Source of the DNA: Candidatus Gullanella endobia
Lineage (GTDB): Bacteria; Pseudomonadota; Gammaproteobacteria; Enterobacterales; Enterobacteriaceae
Assembly: GCF_900048035.1 (NCBI RefSeq)
Contig: NZ_LN999832.1
Coordinates: forward strand, 744,001 to 808,000
Direction of reading: 5' to 3'
Length of the DNA: 64,000 nt
Shown in pieces: positions 38,551 through 49,229 of this stretch. The notes beneath the pieces were generated by a model. That model was given only the letters and a program-made list of their open reading frames with translations. It was not told the origin of the DNA and ran no database searches. The first letter of the stretch is position 1. Every line of letters begins with the position of its first letter. Both the position numbers and the translations under genes were made by a program.

Positions 38551-40560
38551 TTTTTTTTGGTTTTAAATAATTTTAAAATTATATAACTAATAGTTAAAAT
38601 TAAAATGGTTGTTATGTTCATTTAACTATTATTAATAATATTTATTAATTATATGATAAATGTCTTTAAGATTATATTCTCTACTATCCCATATAAATAG
38701 ATAATATAAAAATATTCTAAACTTTTATCATATTATATGAGCTCCTTAACTTTAAATAAAAATAAAAATTGAAATAACGTATTTATGTTATTGATTAATC
38801 TAATAAAAATATATTACTTATTTAAATAAGTTTAAATAAACTCTTTTTCCTAAAAATATCTATCTAAATAGATGATATTATTATTTTATAATAAATTAGT
38901 TTTAGTATTAAAATATAAGGCAAAAATCTATTATAGATGGTAATAATTTACGAATTTAAATTTATAAGATATTTTAATAAATATGATTTATATAAATAAA
39001 TTAAAGATCAAAATTTGAGACACTCTAATAAGAAAAATAAGAAAATATTCTAATAATATTAGAAATGATACTATTATAACTTTATCTTGAGTAATGAAAA
39101 TTTATATTGGAAATCTTATTTGTTAACTAATAAAATGTACAATATAAATTAATATTTAGCAATATTAATATATTTCATTTAAATTTCTTCCATAAGACTT
39201 TTATATCTCAATATAATAATCGTAAAAAAGATCAAGCAATAATAATATTAATTATAGACGATAAATTTTATCATTTTAATTTCATTATTATTCTCAAAAC
39301 TTTATGCATAAAGTGAAATAATTTCCAATTAAGATTGGATTAGAAGGTATAAATTGTTCTTTATTTTAATTAGTAGAAAGATATGTGCTCTAAACGGAAA
39401 TTAATAATGTTGCTAGTGTTATTAATTCATTAAATTAAAGTTATTATTGGTTTTTATTTTTTTTAGCTAGTAATGTAATAAATAATAAGATAACTATTTT
39501 TGTATATAATAAAATATTTAAAAATATTAGTTCTTATTTAACTGAACTCACTACTGATATAGTATATACATATCTAATGTAGTAATTCTATTTTATATCA
39601 TAGATTATTTTTCATAGTAAAACTATTAGAAATTATATCTATGATTTTAATTTTATTTTATTTTTTCTTTAATTAATTTTTTACTTCATTACAATATAAT
39701 TTTATATTCGCTGTGATTTATTAATATAAAATTAGGGAGTGAATTATAGTTAAAATTTTTTATCATAAATAATATTTCTTATTATAAATTTTTAAAACTA
39801 AATGAAATAAATTGATTAATTTTATTTTTTGCTAAATATAAGTAATAGTAGTTAATCACATGATTCGATAATGTTTTATTTATTCCTACGTTCTTATAGA
39901 GAATAATATTCTAATGATATTTAATAGATCTTTTACTAAAGTTTATTCTCTGTAACCGATTATTAAAAACTATAAATAATTCGCAGTAATGCCGTCAATC
40001 AAGACAATCTTATCAGATATAAAATTTTATTTTATCATATACAATATTTACTTTATTTCTCTTTATAAGAATCGATATGTATTCAAAAAGATAGAATTAG
40101 ATAATTTAGTTATTTTGTTGATATAATATGCATATTAGCATATGTTTAATAGGGATTGAGTGTATTGTATAAATTAATTTATCGATGAGCTAAAAATACT
40201 CTATATTTAGAATAAATTTATTTATTATATTTACCATTTCAGTAACAAGATTAAATAACAATAATGATATAAGGTAACAACTGAAATAAACTTAAATTTT
40301 AATGTAATTAATATTAATAATTTTATTTATCTATATCTTAACTAAGATCAGATATATCGAAACGGAAATAATATAATCCGTTATTTCCGTTTCGATATTA
40401 GTTAAAAAGAATATAATTAAGTACCTTTTATTATACTTGAATACAGAAAATAACTATAGATCTTTCTTTGTAATTTTGAAAAGCACATATTATTTCGATA
40501 TGAGAGAGGATATAATCCATATTTATTAAAGGACTTCTAAATAGGTAACGTACTCTATCC
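38551..40560. other. 2-kb gene desert between dusA and dnaB
   Basis: E. coli has pspG and qor here. Neither is recognisable; the sequence is among the most AT-rich of the window. A 16-bp palindrome ACTTATTTAAATAAGT occurs near 38815 and a long hairpin at 40354-40398. Confidence 0.5.
40354..40398. repeat. 18-bp perfect hairpin upstream of dnaB
   Basis: Arms ATATCGAAACGGAAATAA and its exact complement around TATAATCCG, with an outer TAACTA/TAGTTA pair 9-10 bases further out. It lies 163 bp upstream of the dnaB start. It could be the old terminator of the convergent neighbour qor or a leader element of dnaB; no U-run follows. Confidence 0.85.
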
Positions 40561-41967
40561 ATGTCAGAAAAAAAAACCTATAAAAAAGTAAATTTTTCTC
40601 GAGACCATCAAGTTGCAGATCTAAAAATACCGCCATATTCGCTAGAAGCAGAACAGTCAGTTCTAGGTGGTTTAATGCTAGATAATGAACGCTGGGATAA
40701 TGTCATCGACCGAATAATTAGCAATGATTTTTTTAATCGTTCTCACCGCTTTATATTCAGCGAGATGCAGAATCTATTAGAATTAAATAAGCCTATTGAT
40801 CTGATCACACTTTCGGAATCACTAGAACAAAAAGGAAAACTGAATGCAGTTGGTGGTTTTGCTTATCTAGCAGAGCTATCAAAAAATACTCCTAGTGCTG
40901 CCAATATTTCCGCTTATGCTGATATTGTACGTGAACGAGCCATAGTACGAGAAATGATAAGTGTTGCTCATGAGATAGCGGATGCCGGTTATAACCCTAA
41001 AGGACGTACCAGTGAAAATTTACTAGATCTAGCAGAATCTCGAGTGTTTCAGATAGCAGAAAATCGTGCCAATAAAAATGAAGGTCCAAAAAGCATTGAT
41101 CGTGTTCTTGAACATACATTAGCACGAATCGAAGAATTCCATAAGAAACCGCACGATGGCGTAACTGGTGTTTCCAGCGGTTATCTCGATCTAGATAAAA
41201 AAACTGCTGGACTGCAAAAGTCAGACTTAATCATTGTAGCTGCTCGTCCCTCTATGGGAAAAACTACTTTTGCTATAAACTTATGTGAAAATGCTACGCT
41301 AACAGAGCCTAAACCAGTTCTAATCTTTAGTCTAGAAATGCCTAGTGAACAGATAATGATACGTATGCTAGCATCACTATCTCGTGTTGATCAAACCCGA
41401 ATTCGTACTGGTCAACTAGACGATGAAGATTGGGCTCGAATATCTAGTGCTATGGGAATTCTGATAGAAAAACGCAATATGTACATCGATGATTCATCTA
41501 GCTTGACTCCGATGGAAATGCGTTCCCGCGCGCGACGAATATTCCGCGAACATGATGGTTTAAGTTTAATTATGATCGACTATTTACAATTAATGCGAGT
41601 GCCGTCGCTATCTGATAATCGTAATTTAGAAATTGCTGAAATCTCCCGTTCGTTGAAATCGCTAGCTAAAGAACTTCAAGTACCCGTACTGGCATTATCG
41701 CAGCTTAACCGAAGTTTAGAACAACGTGCTGATAAACGTCCAGTCAACTCTGATCTACGTGAATCTGGCTCTATTGAACAGGATGCTGATCTTATTATGT
41801 TTATCTACCGTGATGAGGTTTATCATGAAAATAGCGATATGAAAGGTATTGCTGAAATAATTCTTGGAAAGCAACGAAATGGTCCAATTGGAACAATTCG
41901 ATTGACCTTCAACGGGAAATTATCACGATTTGATAACTATGCTGTTCCTCAATATGAGGATGAATAA
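40561..41967 (+). CDS. dnaB: Replicative DNA helicase DnaB
   Basis: Hexameric 5'-3' helicase of the replication fork. 468 aa (E. coli 471). The N-terminal helical domain (PYSLEAEQSVLGGLMLDNERWD) is followed by the linker and the RecA-like ATPase with Walker A ARPSMGKTT at 228-236, LIMIDYLQLMR (Walker B) and SDLRESGSIEQDADLIMFIYRDE with the arginine-finger region. C-terminus IAEIILGKQRNGPIGTIRL is intact. Start ATG at 40561 is followed at once by a run of nine A (EKKT), which is in frame but a slippage risk. In E. coli alr follows; it is not seen here. Confidence 0.97.
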   Translation: MSEKKTYKKVNFSRDHQVADLKIPPYSLEAEQSVLGGLMLDNERWDNVIDRIISNDFFNRSHRFIFSEMQNLLELNKPIDLITLSESLEQKGKLNAVGGFAYLAELSKNTPSAANISAYADIVRERAIVREMISVAHEIADAGYNPKGRTSENLLDLAESRVFQIAENRANKNEGPKSIDRVLEHTLARIEEFHKKPHDGVTGVSSGYLDLDKKTAGLQKSDLIIVAARPSMGKTTFAINLCENATLTEPKPVLIFSLEMPSEQIMIRMLASLSRVDQTRIRTGQLDDEDWARISSAMGILIEKRNMYIDDSSSLTPMEMRSRARRIFREHDGLSLIMIDYLQLMRVPSLSDNRNLEIAEISRSLKSLAKELQVPVLALSQLNRSLEQRADKRPVNSDLRESGSIEQDADLIMFIYRDEVYHENSDMKGIAEIILGKQRNGPIGTIRLTFNGKLSRFDNYAVPQYEDE

Positions 41968-42368
41968 TTTTGTTCGATACCAAATTTTTTCTTGTCTCTT
42001 TTATTTTGAAAGTTTATTAATTTATTCAATCTTAAAAATTTCTTTATGTCATATTATGATTAGTTAATATATTTATATTTTATAAAGGAAGCATATTCGT
42101 TTTATCGAAAATTAATAGATAGCTTATCTAACATATAAAATAGTAAAGAAGTTGATACCTACCTGGTTAAGCAAACGGAAATACTTATTTCATCACTGGA
42201 TTTAATTTCTATTAAATAAAAAGAAATGTTCTAATATTGCAAGATTTAATCGGAAATAAAACACTTCTGATATTAAGGCATTTAAACCGTAGTTAATATA
42301 CTAACTACATCATTAAAGAAAAATAAAAGGTTATAGATCAAAAAATATATAATTGTAAATTTGGCAAG

Positions 42369-42395
42369 TAAAGTTACTATAATATAGTAACTTTA
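42369..42395. repeat. 12-bp perfect hairpin
   Basis: Arms TAAAGTTACTAT and ATAGTAACTTTA around AAT, 400 bp downstream of dnaB. Possibly a relic terminator; no U-run. Confidence 0.8.
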
Positions 42396-42732
42396 TATTA
42401 TGTTACTGCTTATATATATTTTCACAAAAGGTATCGCTAAAGCGATTAAATTAGTTTTTAAATATTTTTAAAATAACGTATAAGATTTTTAATGCTCTTT
42501 TTCAGCTCAAGATTTTAATAAATCTAACAAATTATAGAGTTCTTCTCCATTAATATATATTCAAGTATAGCTATACAACACTGTTTCTAGTATTTTTTCG
42601 CACTAATCACTCATTTTAAAAAACAAAAATAATTGTAAACTCATTACCATTCGACTAAAATAACGCATTTCCAGCTAAATAGATAATAACCTTTAAAACT
42701 AAAGATATATTTTACTTGAACAGTTTAATTTG

Positions 42733-42751
42733 CCCATCTAAAAAAGATGGG
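42733..42751 (+). terminator. Small GC-containing hairpin, possible relic terminator
   Basis: CCCATCT, five A, AGATGGG: a 7-bp stem with four G/C pairs, unusual in this AT-rich stretch. It is 766 bp past dnaB, and no U-run follows directly. Confidence 0.3.
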
Positions 42752-43304
42752 GATAATTATGTATTTTAATAATTACTTCCATGGTATAACATAGATTATA
42801 AACTATTAATTTTTATTTAATTGAAATAATGAGTAGTAGCATTGATATCATCAATTTTTATTAATGATAAAACTACTAAGCATAGCTGTAAAGCAATTTG
42901 ATTTAATAATTCTAGTATTTAGAATAGAGTGTATTAAATTATAGAGATAATCTTTTAGATTTTAAAAGGTTATTAATAGCTATTTATTTATTATTTTGTA
43001 TTATCAAAATAATATTTTTTAGATTATTAACAAGAAAATTACAATAAACTTTAATCCTCTACATTACAATAAGTAATTAAGGCAATCTGTGTAGTTGATA
43101 AAATTAGTTTAACGCAAAGAAAAGCTAATAATACTAGAAAAAACTAGTAAAAATAAATAAATATTTAGTATCTATTTATAATAAATAATTCTGCTTCACA
43201 AGTTTTCTTAGTATGTAGTCAAAATTTGAAATATATGATTTAAACTTTGTAAATAACAAATTGAATCAATTAAAATTATAAATTCGTTTTATTAGGAGAT
43301 GCTT

Positions 43305-43835
43305 ATGGCTAGCAGAGGTGTTAATAAAGTAATTCTAGTTGGAAATCTCGGACAAGATCCGGAAATCCGGCATATGCCTAATGGCGGTGTTGTAGCCAAC
43401 ATTACACTAGCTACTTCGGATATTTGGCGTGATAAACAGACTGGTGAAACTAAAGAAAAAACAGAATGGCACCGCGTAGTACTATTTAATAAACTAGCAG
43501 AAGTAGCTTCTGAATATCTACATAAAGGATCTCAGGTATATATCGAAGGGTCTCTTCAGACACGTAAGTGGCAGGACCATAACGGTCAGGATCGTTATAC
43601 TACTGAAATTATAGTCAATATGGGCGGCATTATGAAAATGCTCGGTAGTCGTCATGATAACACGACAACCAGCAGTATAAAACAGAGCAACTTAGGTCAA
43701 TCTCATAATTCAACGAAATGCAATAATACAAAATTCAGCAGTACTAATATGCAGGTAGTGCGCCCTGCGAATAATATTACTTTACCGTCTATTAATGAAA
43801 CAGCGATGGATTTTGACGACGATATCCCATTTTAA
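43305..43835 (+). CDS. ssb: Single-stranded DNA-binding protein
   Basis: Tetrameric SSB coats single strands in replication and repair. Residues 1 to about 112 are the OB fold ([56 protein letters not shown]), followed by a low-complexity Asn/Ser/Thr linker and the conserved acidic tip MDFDDDIPF that recruits partner proteins. An ATG at 43299 is in frame, but only the ATG at 43305 matches the family start (MASRGVNK) and has AGGAG at a normal distance of 7 bases; 176 aa (E. coli 178). uvrA, divergent from ssb in E. coli, is missing, and with lexA dead SOS control is lost. Confidence 0.97.
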   Translation: MASRGVNKVILVGNLGQDPEIRHMPNGGVVANITLATSDIWRDKQTGETKEKTEWHRVVLFNKLAEVASEYLHKGSQVYIEGSLQTRKWQDHNGQDRYTTEIIVNMGGIMKMLGSRHDNTTTSSIKQSNLGQSHNSTKCNNTKFSSTNMQVVRPANNITLPSINETAMDFDDDIPF

Positions 43836-44092
43836 GGATAATTTTATATAAAATTTGTTAAACGTATAAAAATCTTTTGTGATTAACAGTTTTTTATTTG
43901 ACACTATTATTTTAATACTAATTAAAAATTAAGCTTTAAAAGCATATATTATTAAAATAATAAACATAGAGAGTTATTTTAAATTTAAAAGGATTAAATA
44001 TATTTTTGATTACGAATATTTTTCTCATACCTAGTATAATATGCTTTATTAAAGATCATAATATTCAGGTTAATAACTTTTATCATGTCGTT

Positions 44093-44142
44093 GATTTTAT
44101 AACTATATAGTTAAGTATACTTAACTATATAGTTATAAAATC
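44093..44142. repeat. 50-bp perfect palindrome downstream of ssb
   Basis: Two 25-bp arms with no spacer. The left arm begins GATTTTATAACTATATAG and ends TTAAGTA; each arm also contains the smaller palindrome TAACTATATAGTTA, so the unit is a palindrome of palindromes. It lies 258 bp beyond the ssb stop. As RNA from either strand it would fold into a hairpin with almost no loop. Confidence 0.95.
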
Positions 44143-44851
44143 CAGTATTAAATTTCTCTAACACCAATAATATCAATATTAGAGTGTTTAATTAGTAATA
44201 AAGATACTCTTACTTATTAAGAGAGTATTTTTATTATCAATAATATATAAACTGATTGATACTTACTATAGTAGTATCTCTTATTAATAATCAGTTCTTT
44301 AATAAAGATAAGGTTATTTAATAAGTTTTATTTGTATTGAGAGTTTTTAGCTCTAATTTTTTAATATTTAAAAGATTTTTTATTACTACCACTTTAAGCA
44401 TTTTAGAATACATCACAAAAACTAATTTAATCTAGGCTTTACGAAGTAAAGCTGAAATGTTCAGTATATTATCGATATGATTAGTTACTCAGTCATAATT
44501 ATATTAATACATTAGATATTAGTTTCTAATAAAATACATTCTTTTAAAGTAGAAAAAATAAATTTTTAAATAAATTATGATCGTTATCTTGCTAGATTAA
44601 GATGTAATAAATAATTTTAATCTAAAATTAAAGGCATTACTAATAATCATTTCTAGCGAAAAATTTTTAAAATAATCGGGTAATATCGAAAGATATAAGC
44701 ATAAAACAATATCATCGCTACTTATTATAACAAGTGTATATATAAAATTATATCTTCTTCTCCGATTCTTCGATCTTAAGATATTAGTGAAGAGATATAT
44801 CTTATTATGTAATTATTATTTATTAATGCATATTAAATTAATATATTTTGT

Positions 44852-44883
44852 TTTTTAACTATTTAATAATAAATAGTTAAAAA
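44852..44883. repeat. 14-bp perfect hairpin with 4-base loop
   Basis: Arms TTTTTAACTATTTA and TAAATAGTTAAAAA around ATAA, 550 bp beyond the hemG stop. Flanked by AT-rich DNA without genes. Confidence 0.85.
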
Positions 44884-45434
44884 TAAATTTCATATAAAAT
44901 AAATTAAATAACAAATAAATTATTAAAGTTCTTATAAATAAAATTTTTAATTAATATTAATTATGTAATTAGATGATAGCAAATATACTTTAATACAAAT
45001 ATGCTAACAATATTTGTAAAAATCAAAATAAGAAAATCAATATGATTTCATATGGGAAATAATATATAAAATAAAATATTTAAATCTTTTTATTTATTTT
45101 TATAAAAAATAAGCAATGATATATCATATATTAATCATCGTCCTTAATTAAGATAAATCTATTACAGTATAGAAAAAATGTCGTATACGTTGATAGATAT
45201 CAATATTATATTTTATAATCAGTTTAGTAAACATTTAATGATATACACTATTAAATGATGTATACTACTCATAATTGAACAAAAATATTGGACAAGTAAG
45301 TTTTTTCTTCTAAATAGCTAATTTTTAACTAATTTTATTAGATAATACAAAAAAGAATCTTATCTAATGATATTAAAATGCAAATGAATTTATTTTCTGA
45401 TTAGCTTGAATAATATATGCTATCTATTTTATAT

Positions 45435-45983
45435 TTAATGTTTTATTTTTCTATTTTTGGTAGTTAATTGTACTAAATTACTAGCAAAAGAAGAAACTTG
45501 CTGCCAGTCAGTATATTCAACTTCCTTTGTTTGATCAGTTTCACCACCAGTAATATACATTATTACTTGGATTATTACTCGATCAAACCAGCGATAGCGT
45601 GGATAATATAATGCACCTGAAAATATAGCACAAAGATCGGGACACCATGGTGTATTAGCTAAAAATTTTTTGGTATAAGTATTAGTAGTTTGAGTACATT
45701 TGTCTGGTTTTCGTGCCATTAAACTAACAGAATAAAAAGCACTTGGAATACTATTTAACCAATCAAGTCGCTGTGCGATAAAACGGTCAAGATTTGCATC
45801 AAAACAACCGTAGTGAATAGCTGCTCCAATAACCACTCTCTGATAGCTTTTCAGGTCAAGATCATATGCGAAGTTCAAATCAATAACTTTACATTTACAG
45901 TAATTAGTAAGATGGGCTGCAATTGTGCGTGCAATTTTGTGCGTTTGACCATCACGGCTCAAGTAAAGAATCAGTGTTTTCAT
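45435..45983 (-). CDS. hemG: Menaquinone-dependent protoporphyrinogen IX oxidase
   Basis: Flavodoxin-like enzyme that oxidises protoporphyrinogen IX to protoporphyrin IX using a quinone, the penultimate step of haem synthesis. 182 aa (E. coli 181). Matches along the whole length: MKTLILYLSRDGQT (FMN phosphate loop), VVIGAAIHYG, LNSIPSAFYSVSLMARKPDK, YPRYRWFDRVIIQVIM and GGETDQTKEVEYTDW with the flavodoxin long-insert loop. Start ATG at 45983. In E. coli it ends the yigZ-trkH-hemG group; trkH is not recognisable upstream. Retention implies haem is still made, or its last steps are. Confidence 0.95.
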   Translation of the reverse strand: MKTLILYLSRDGQTHKIARTIAAHLTNYCKCKVIDLNFAYDLDLKSYQRVVIGAAIHYGCFDANLDRFIAQRLDWLNSIPSAFYSVSLMARKPDKCTQTTNTYTKKFLANTPWCPDLCAIFSGALYYPRYRWFDRVIIQVIMYITGGETDQTKEVEYTDWQQVSSFASNLVQLTTKNRKIKH

Positions 45984-46999
45984 ATTAATTTGTTTCTTTT
46001 ATAAGAAATTTTGATAAAATAGAAAAATAAAATCAATTTTAATCAGCTTGCTTTAAAAAATAAAGAAATGATTAATAAAATTAAAATAAGTCATTTTTAT
46101 AGAAAAAATAGTAAATTGATATTATTATCAACAATAAATTAAATAATAGTTGATATGAAGAAAAAATTTGAAAATCCTAATTAATCATTTTTAAAAACAT
46201 TAGTATATATATCTTAATATAAAAATAAAATATGGAATATTAATAGTTTTAACTATGATAGTTTATCGAAAAATAATATAAAATTTTCGCTATGTAAAAA
46301 TAATTTTGTTATGTTGATTTTCGCGTGTATAATATTTTCAGTGTAATGGATATTATCTTAAGGTTTAAAGTTTTTATATACAATCTACAAAATAATAATA
46401 CAAATATCTCTAATTCTAATGTGCAATATCTTTATAAGAAAGAATCAGCATAATAGTTAGCACTATTCGTAATTGAAATTTATTATACTAGTATAGTATA
46501 GCCAGAATAGCATGATGATAGTATCAAATAAATCTAAAATCATTATAATCAAAATTATAATATCCTTGATTCTTAACTCTAGCAAAATTAAGTTTCTTTT
46601 TTTTTGAAAAGAATTCAAACAGGTAGAATAACTTTTCGATTGATTATCATGTCGTTTCAATGTATTAATCCTATTAATTTGTTAAAAATATAAAATTAAA
46701 GATAATTAACAACTAGATTTTAAGTTATAGATTCAACTATAAAATAGTTATGCTTATCGAGATAATAGATATATTATAAACTTACCTATAATAGATTGAT
46801 AATCCTTTTGATTACTATTTTGTAATATCCCTTAAGTACTTATTTTAAAAATAGTTAATAGCCTCCGATTAATAGTCATTCTATGCATAGAATCTATAAA
46901 AATATAATTAGTAAATATATTATATTTATAATATTCTGCTTAGAACAATATAAAGGCTGTCACTATAAGCATCACGATATAAAGCAAAATGAATTTACT
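45984..46999. other. Gene-free region between hemG and fre
   Basis: E. coli has trkH, yigZ, pepQ and fadBA here. I found no convincing fragment. A 65-codon minus-strand open frame at 46463-46660 is Ile/Leu-rich with no family resemblance and looks like chance. Confidence 0.5.
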
Positions 47000-47695
47000 T
47001 TATATAAAAGTAAAAGCATCACTAAAAATTCGCTCGATTACAGCACTACGTTCAGCGCAAAAATATTCACGAGCTGTTTTTGCCATTTCAAAACGTCCCG
47101 CTATATAAATATCGTATGATTCCAAAGAACTATAGTCTTGCATTACAGACATCAGTACTTTACCAGAACGGCCATGCCAGTGCTTATCAGGTTTTTCTAA
47201 TACTGGTATTACAGATAATTGTTGATATTGTAAATTAAGCTCTTCTAGCTCATGTAAACTATATAAATGATTTCGATTGCGTCCACCCCAGTATATTGAT
47301 ACTTTTCTTTCTGGCTGTTTTACTAACACTGTTAATAAAATTGAACGAATGTAAGAAAAGCCAATTCCACCAGCAATAAGGATAATCGGTCGGTTTGTAT
47401 TGTCACGTAACCAAGCTTCACCTCGAGGAACTTCGACGATAATTTCTTTCTTTTTTAGGATATAATCGATAACTACTATCTGATTTAGTTTAGAAATACC
47501 AATATGTAACTCAATAAAAGTTGTTTCCATAGGTGTCGAAGCTAGAGAAAAAGGATATTTATTAAATTCATCTATTACTACCATTAGGTATTGACCAGCA
47601 CGAAAATAAAAAGTCGTTTCTGGTACTAACCTTACACGATAAATAGTGTTAGTAAGAGTTTCTACGGAAGAGACCTTACAGGTTAGCGTTTTCAT
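47000..47695 (-). CDS. fre: NAD(P)H-flavin reductase
   Basis: Reduces free riboflavin, FMN or FAD with NAD(P)H and so feeds reduced flavin to other systems. 231 aa (E. coli 233). N-terminal flavin-binding barrel (FRAGQYLMVVIDE) and C-terminal nucleotide-binding fold (ILIAGGIGFSY, IYWGGRN) are collinear with E. coli and the C-terminus IFSDAFTFI is complete. Two conserved positions differ: the flavin motif RPFS (residues 47-50) is YPFS and GGTGF is GGIGF. Start ATG at 47695 follows AGAGGACT. The fossil of ubiD lies directly upstream on the same strand, the ancestral ubiD-fre order. Confidence 0.95.
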   Translation of the reverse strand: MKTLTCKVSSVETLTNTIYRVRLVPETTFYFRAGQYLMVVIDEFNKYPFSLASTPMETTFIELHIGISKLNQIVVIDYILKKKEIIVEVPRGEAWLRDNTNRPIILIAGGIGFSYIRSILLTVLVKQPERKVSIYWGGRNRNHLYSLHELEELNLQYQQLSVIPVLEKPDKHWHGRSGKVLMSVMQDYSSLESYDIYIAGRFEMAKTAREYFCAERSAVIERIFSDAFTFI

Positions 47696-47719
47696 ATAGT
47701 CCTCTGTCGAATTATTATG

Positions 47720-48600
47720 TAAATAGTTACATGTATCATGTATATTACGATAAATTATTATTTGTAATAATTATTTAATTATAAATAGAATCAACATAAA
47801 TATATATCATTTAATCTATTTAAATAGGTGTATTCTATTATTACTTCGTTTATTCCAGTCATTTATTTTATACTTGTATTTATTTTTTCTAATCGAAAAC
47901 ATATGTAATAAAACTAAGATAGTTTATCGATGTATTTAAAATTAAATAGCATTAAATATTAAATTTATATAGATTTAATTATCTAAATCACATCTTTTAA
48001 AATTATGTATATTAGTATCATTATACACTATAACAAATTTATATATGAATTAATCTCTAGTAGTAAACAGAAATTTACAATTTTTATAAACTATTTAAAA
48101 TATTAAGATTTAATTAGGTACTTTATTAAGTGCTACTTATTCGATAAAGTAGTGACTACTGTGAATTGAATAGTATTTGAATACTATAGAGTAGCATACC
48201 ACTGCATAATATGAGTGATAGTAAAACTAGGAACTTATTAGTTTAATTATAATGATTACATGAAATCTTTTCTTTATTATTTTTTGCTATTTTAAGTAAT
48301 CTTCTAGAAAGATTTCGATGCTAATTTACACATCCAAGTTATAGAACACATATTTAACAATCTTCGATTTTATATTCTTATAAAAAGCCTACAAGGCATT
48401 TTTTTAAAAGAGTATTAGATAGTAACAATACTAAAATTAATATCATTCCCAACTTAGTGTTGAATGAAGCTATAATAGAAAAATTTTAATGAGAATTTTG
48501 CTATGCTTATTCCTACAGCATAGAATTAGAGATTTATATTTTTTATGGAGAAAAATCAATAAGTAATCTGATTTATTTTTATTCTGCTTACTACTCTAAA
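47720..48600 (-). pseudogene. ubiD: ubiD (polyprenyl-4-hydroxybenzoate decarboxylase) fossil
   Basis: Minus-strand translation recovers UbiD in order. About 48,540-48,590: NQIT then FFSIKN match NKLIMRWLSHRG; about 48,330-48,500: FSIIASFN, MILILVLLLSNTLLKKCLVG and KIE match [32 protein letters not shown] and KTE; about 48,190-48,260: HYN then VPSFTITHIMQ match YYNEVDSFPVFTVTHITQ; near 47,850 NDWN matches RDWN. Stops and shifts interrupt every segment. UbiD with UbiX makes 2-polyprenylphenol in ubiquinone synthesis. Its N-terminal part, expected at about 48,600-49,200, was not resolved. Immediately upstream of fre as in E. coli. Confidence 0.87.
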
Positions 48601-49069
48601 TATAGAGAGTAAATTATATCATTTATCATATTTCTTAATTTATTAAGCATATTTTTAACTGAAACTGAAAGATATACTTAGTAATCTCGTTAGTTTTTAT
48701 CAAAGTTAAATTAGTTAAATGAAATGATAATCTTGATTAATTATAAATATAAGCAGTTAATATATATTTAAAAACATTTAAAACAATAAACTATAACCTA
48801 TAAGATTAATTATTACAAAAGCTTTAACGCTTTATTCCATAAGTACTACTTATGAGTAGCATATGATTTATCTAAATTCAGTGATTTAATTTTTATATGA
48901 TTAATTTTATTGATTTTTTAAAAATTATTTTATAATTTTATATTTAAAACTAACGAATGAATTTTTCTATACCATATAACTTATAATATAACTTATAAAT
49001 TTCCTTATTTTAAATCTATCATTCATTATTTTTCATTATCTTGATTATAAATAGATTTTTATGATCTTT

Positions 49070-49109
49070 AAATCAAACAGTTCAGATTTTGTTCTGAACT
49101 GTTTGATTT
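49070..49109 (+). terminator. 17-bp perfect hairpin followed by a T run
   Basis: Arms AAATCAAACAGTTCAGA and TCTGAACTGTTTGATTT around TTTTGT, with TTAT directly after so that the 3' side ends in five T. This has the form of a rho-independent terminator on the plus strand (and nearly so on the minus), yet there is no intact gene within 1.3 kb. Confidence 0.5.
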
Positions 49110-49185
49110 TTATAGTAAAATGCAATAATACTACGATAGATAAAATAATTAATAACTGTATCATATTAATATCATCTATAAACTT

Positions 49186-49229
49186 GCTTTTAATAAGATA
49201 TTAACTAGAGTTAATATCTTATTAAAAGC
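49186..49229. repeat. 20-bp perfect hairpin with 4-base loop
   Basis: Arms GCTTTTAATAAGATATTAAC and its exact complement around TAGA, 77 bp after the previous hairpin. No adjacent gene. Confidence 0.92.

Larger units (their letters stand above)
41968..43304. other. Gene desert between dnaB and ssb
   Basis: In E. coli alr, tyrB, aphA and uvrA lie between these genes. None was recognised in 1.3 kb. Two hairpins are visible: 42369-42395 (12-bp arms TAAAGTTACTAT, 3-base loop) and 42733-42751. Confidence 0.5.
43836..45434. other. Gene desert between ssb and hemG
   Basis: Joins the 92-minute block to the 87-minute block; in E. coli an rRNA operon follows hemG. No rRNA or gene remnant recognised. 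Contains a 50-bp palindrome (44093-44142), an imperfect hairpin around 44200-44235 and a 14-bp hairpin (44852-44883). Confidence 0.5.

Noticed and set aside
43299-43304. Upstream in-frame ATG for ssb
   Set aside because: It lies too close to the AGGAG sequence, and the family protein starts with the second Met (MASRGVNK).
46463-46660. 65-codon minus-strand open frame with a hydrophobic stretch
   Set aside because: Same AT-random composition; not trkH, which would be expected in this place; no support as a gene.
46883-47119. 78-codon plus-strand open frame overlapping the 3' end of fre
   Set aside because: About half lies antisense to the conserved fre coding region; no independent evidence.
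48382-48405. AAAAAGCCT-ACA-AGGC followed by seven T, looking like a rho-independent terminator
   Set aside because: On the minus strand these bases are part of the recognisable ubiD fossil (the stretch matching ...SEYAFAG...), so the resemblance is most likely chance.
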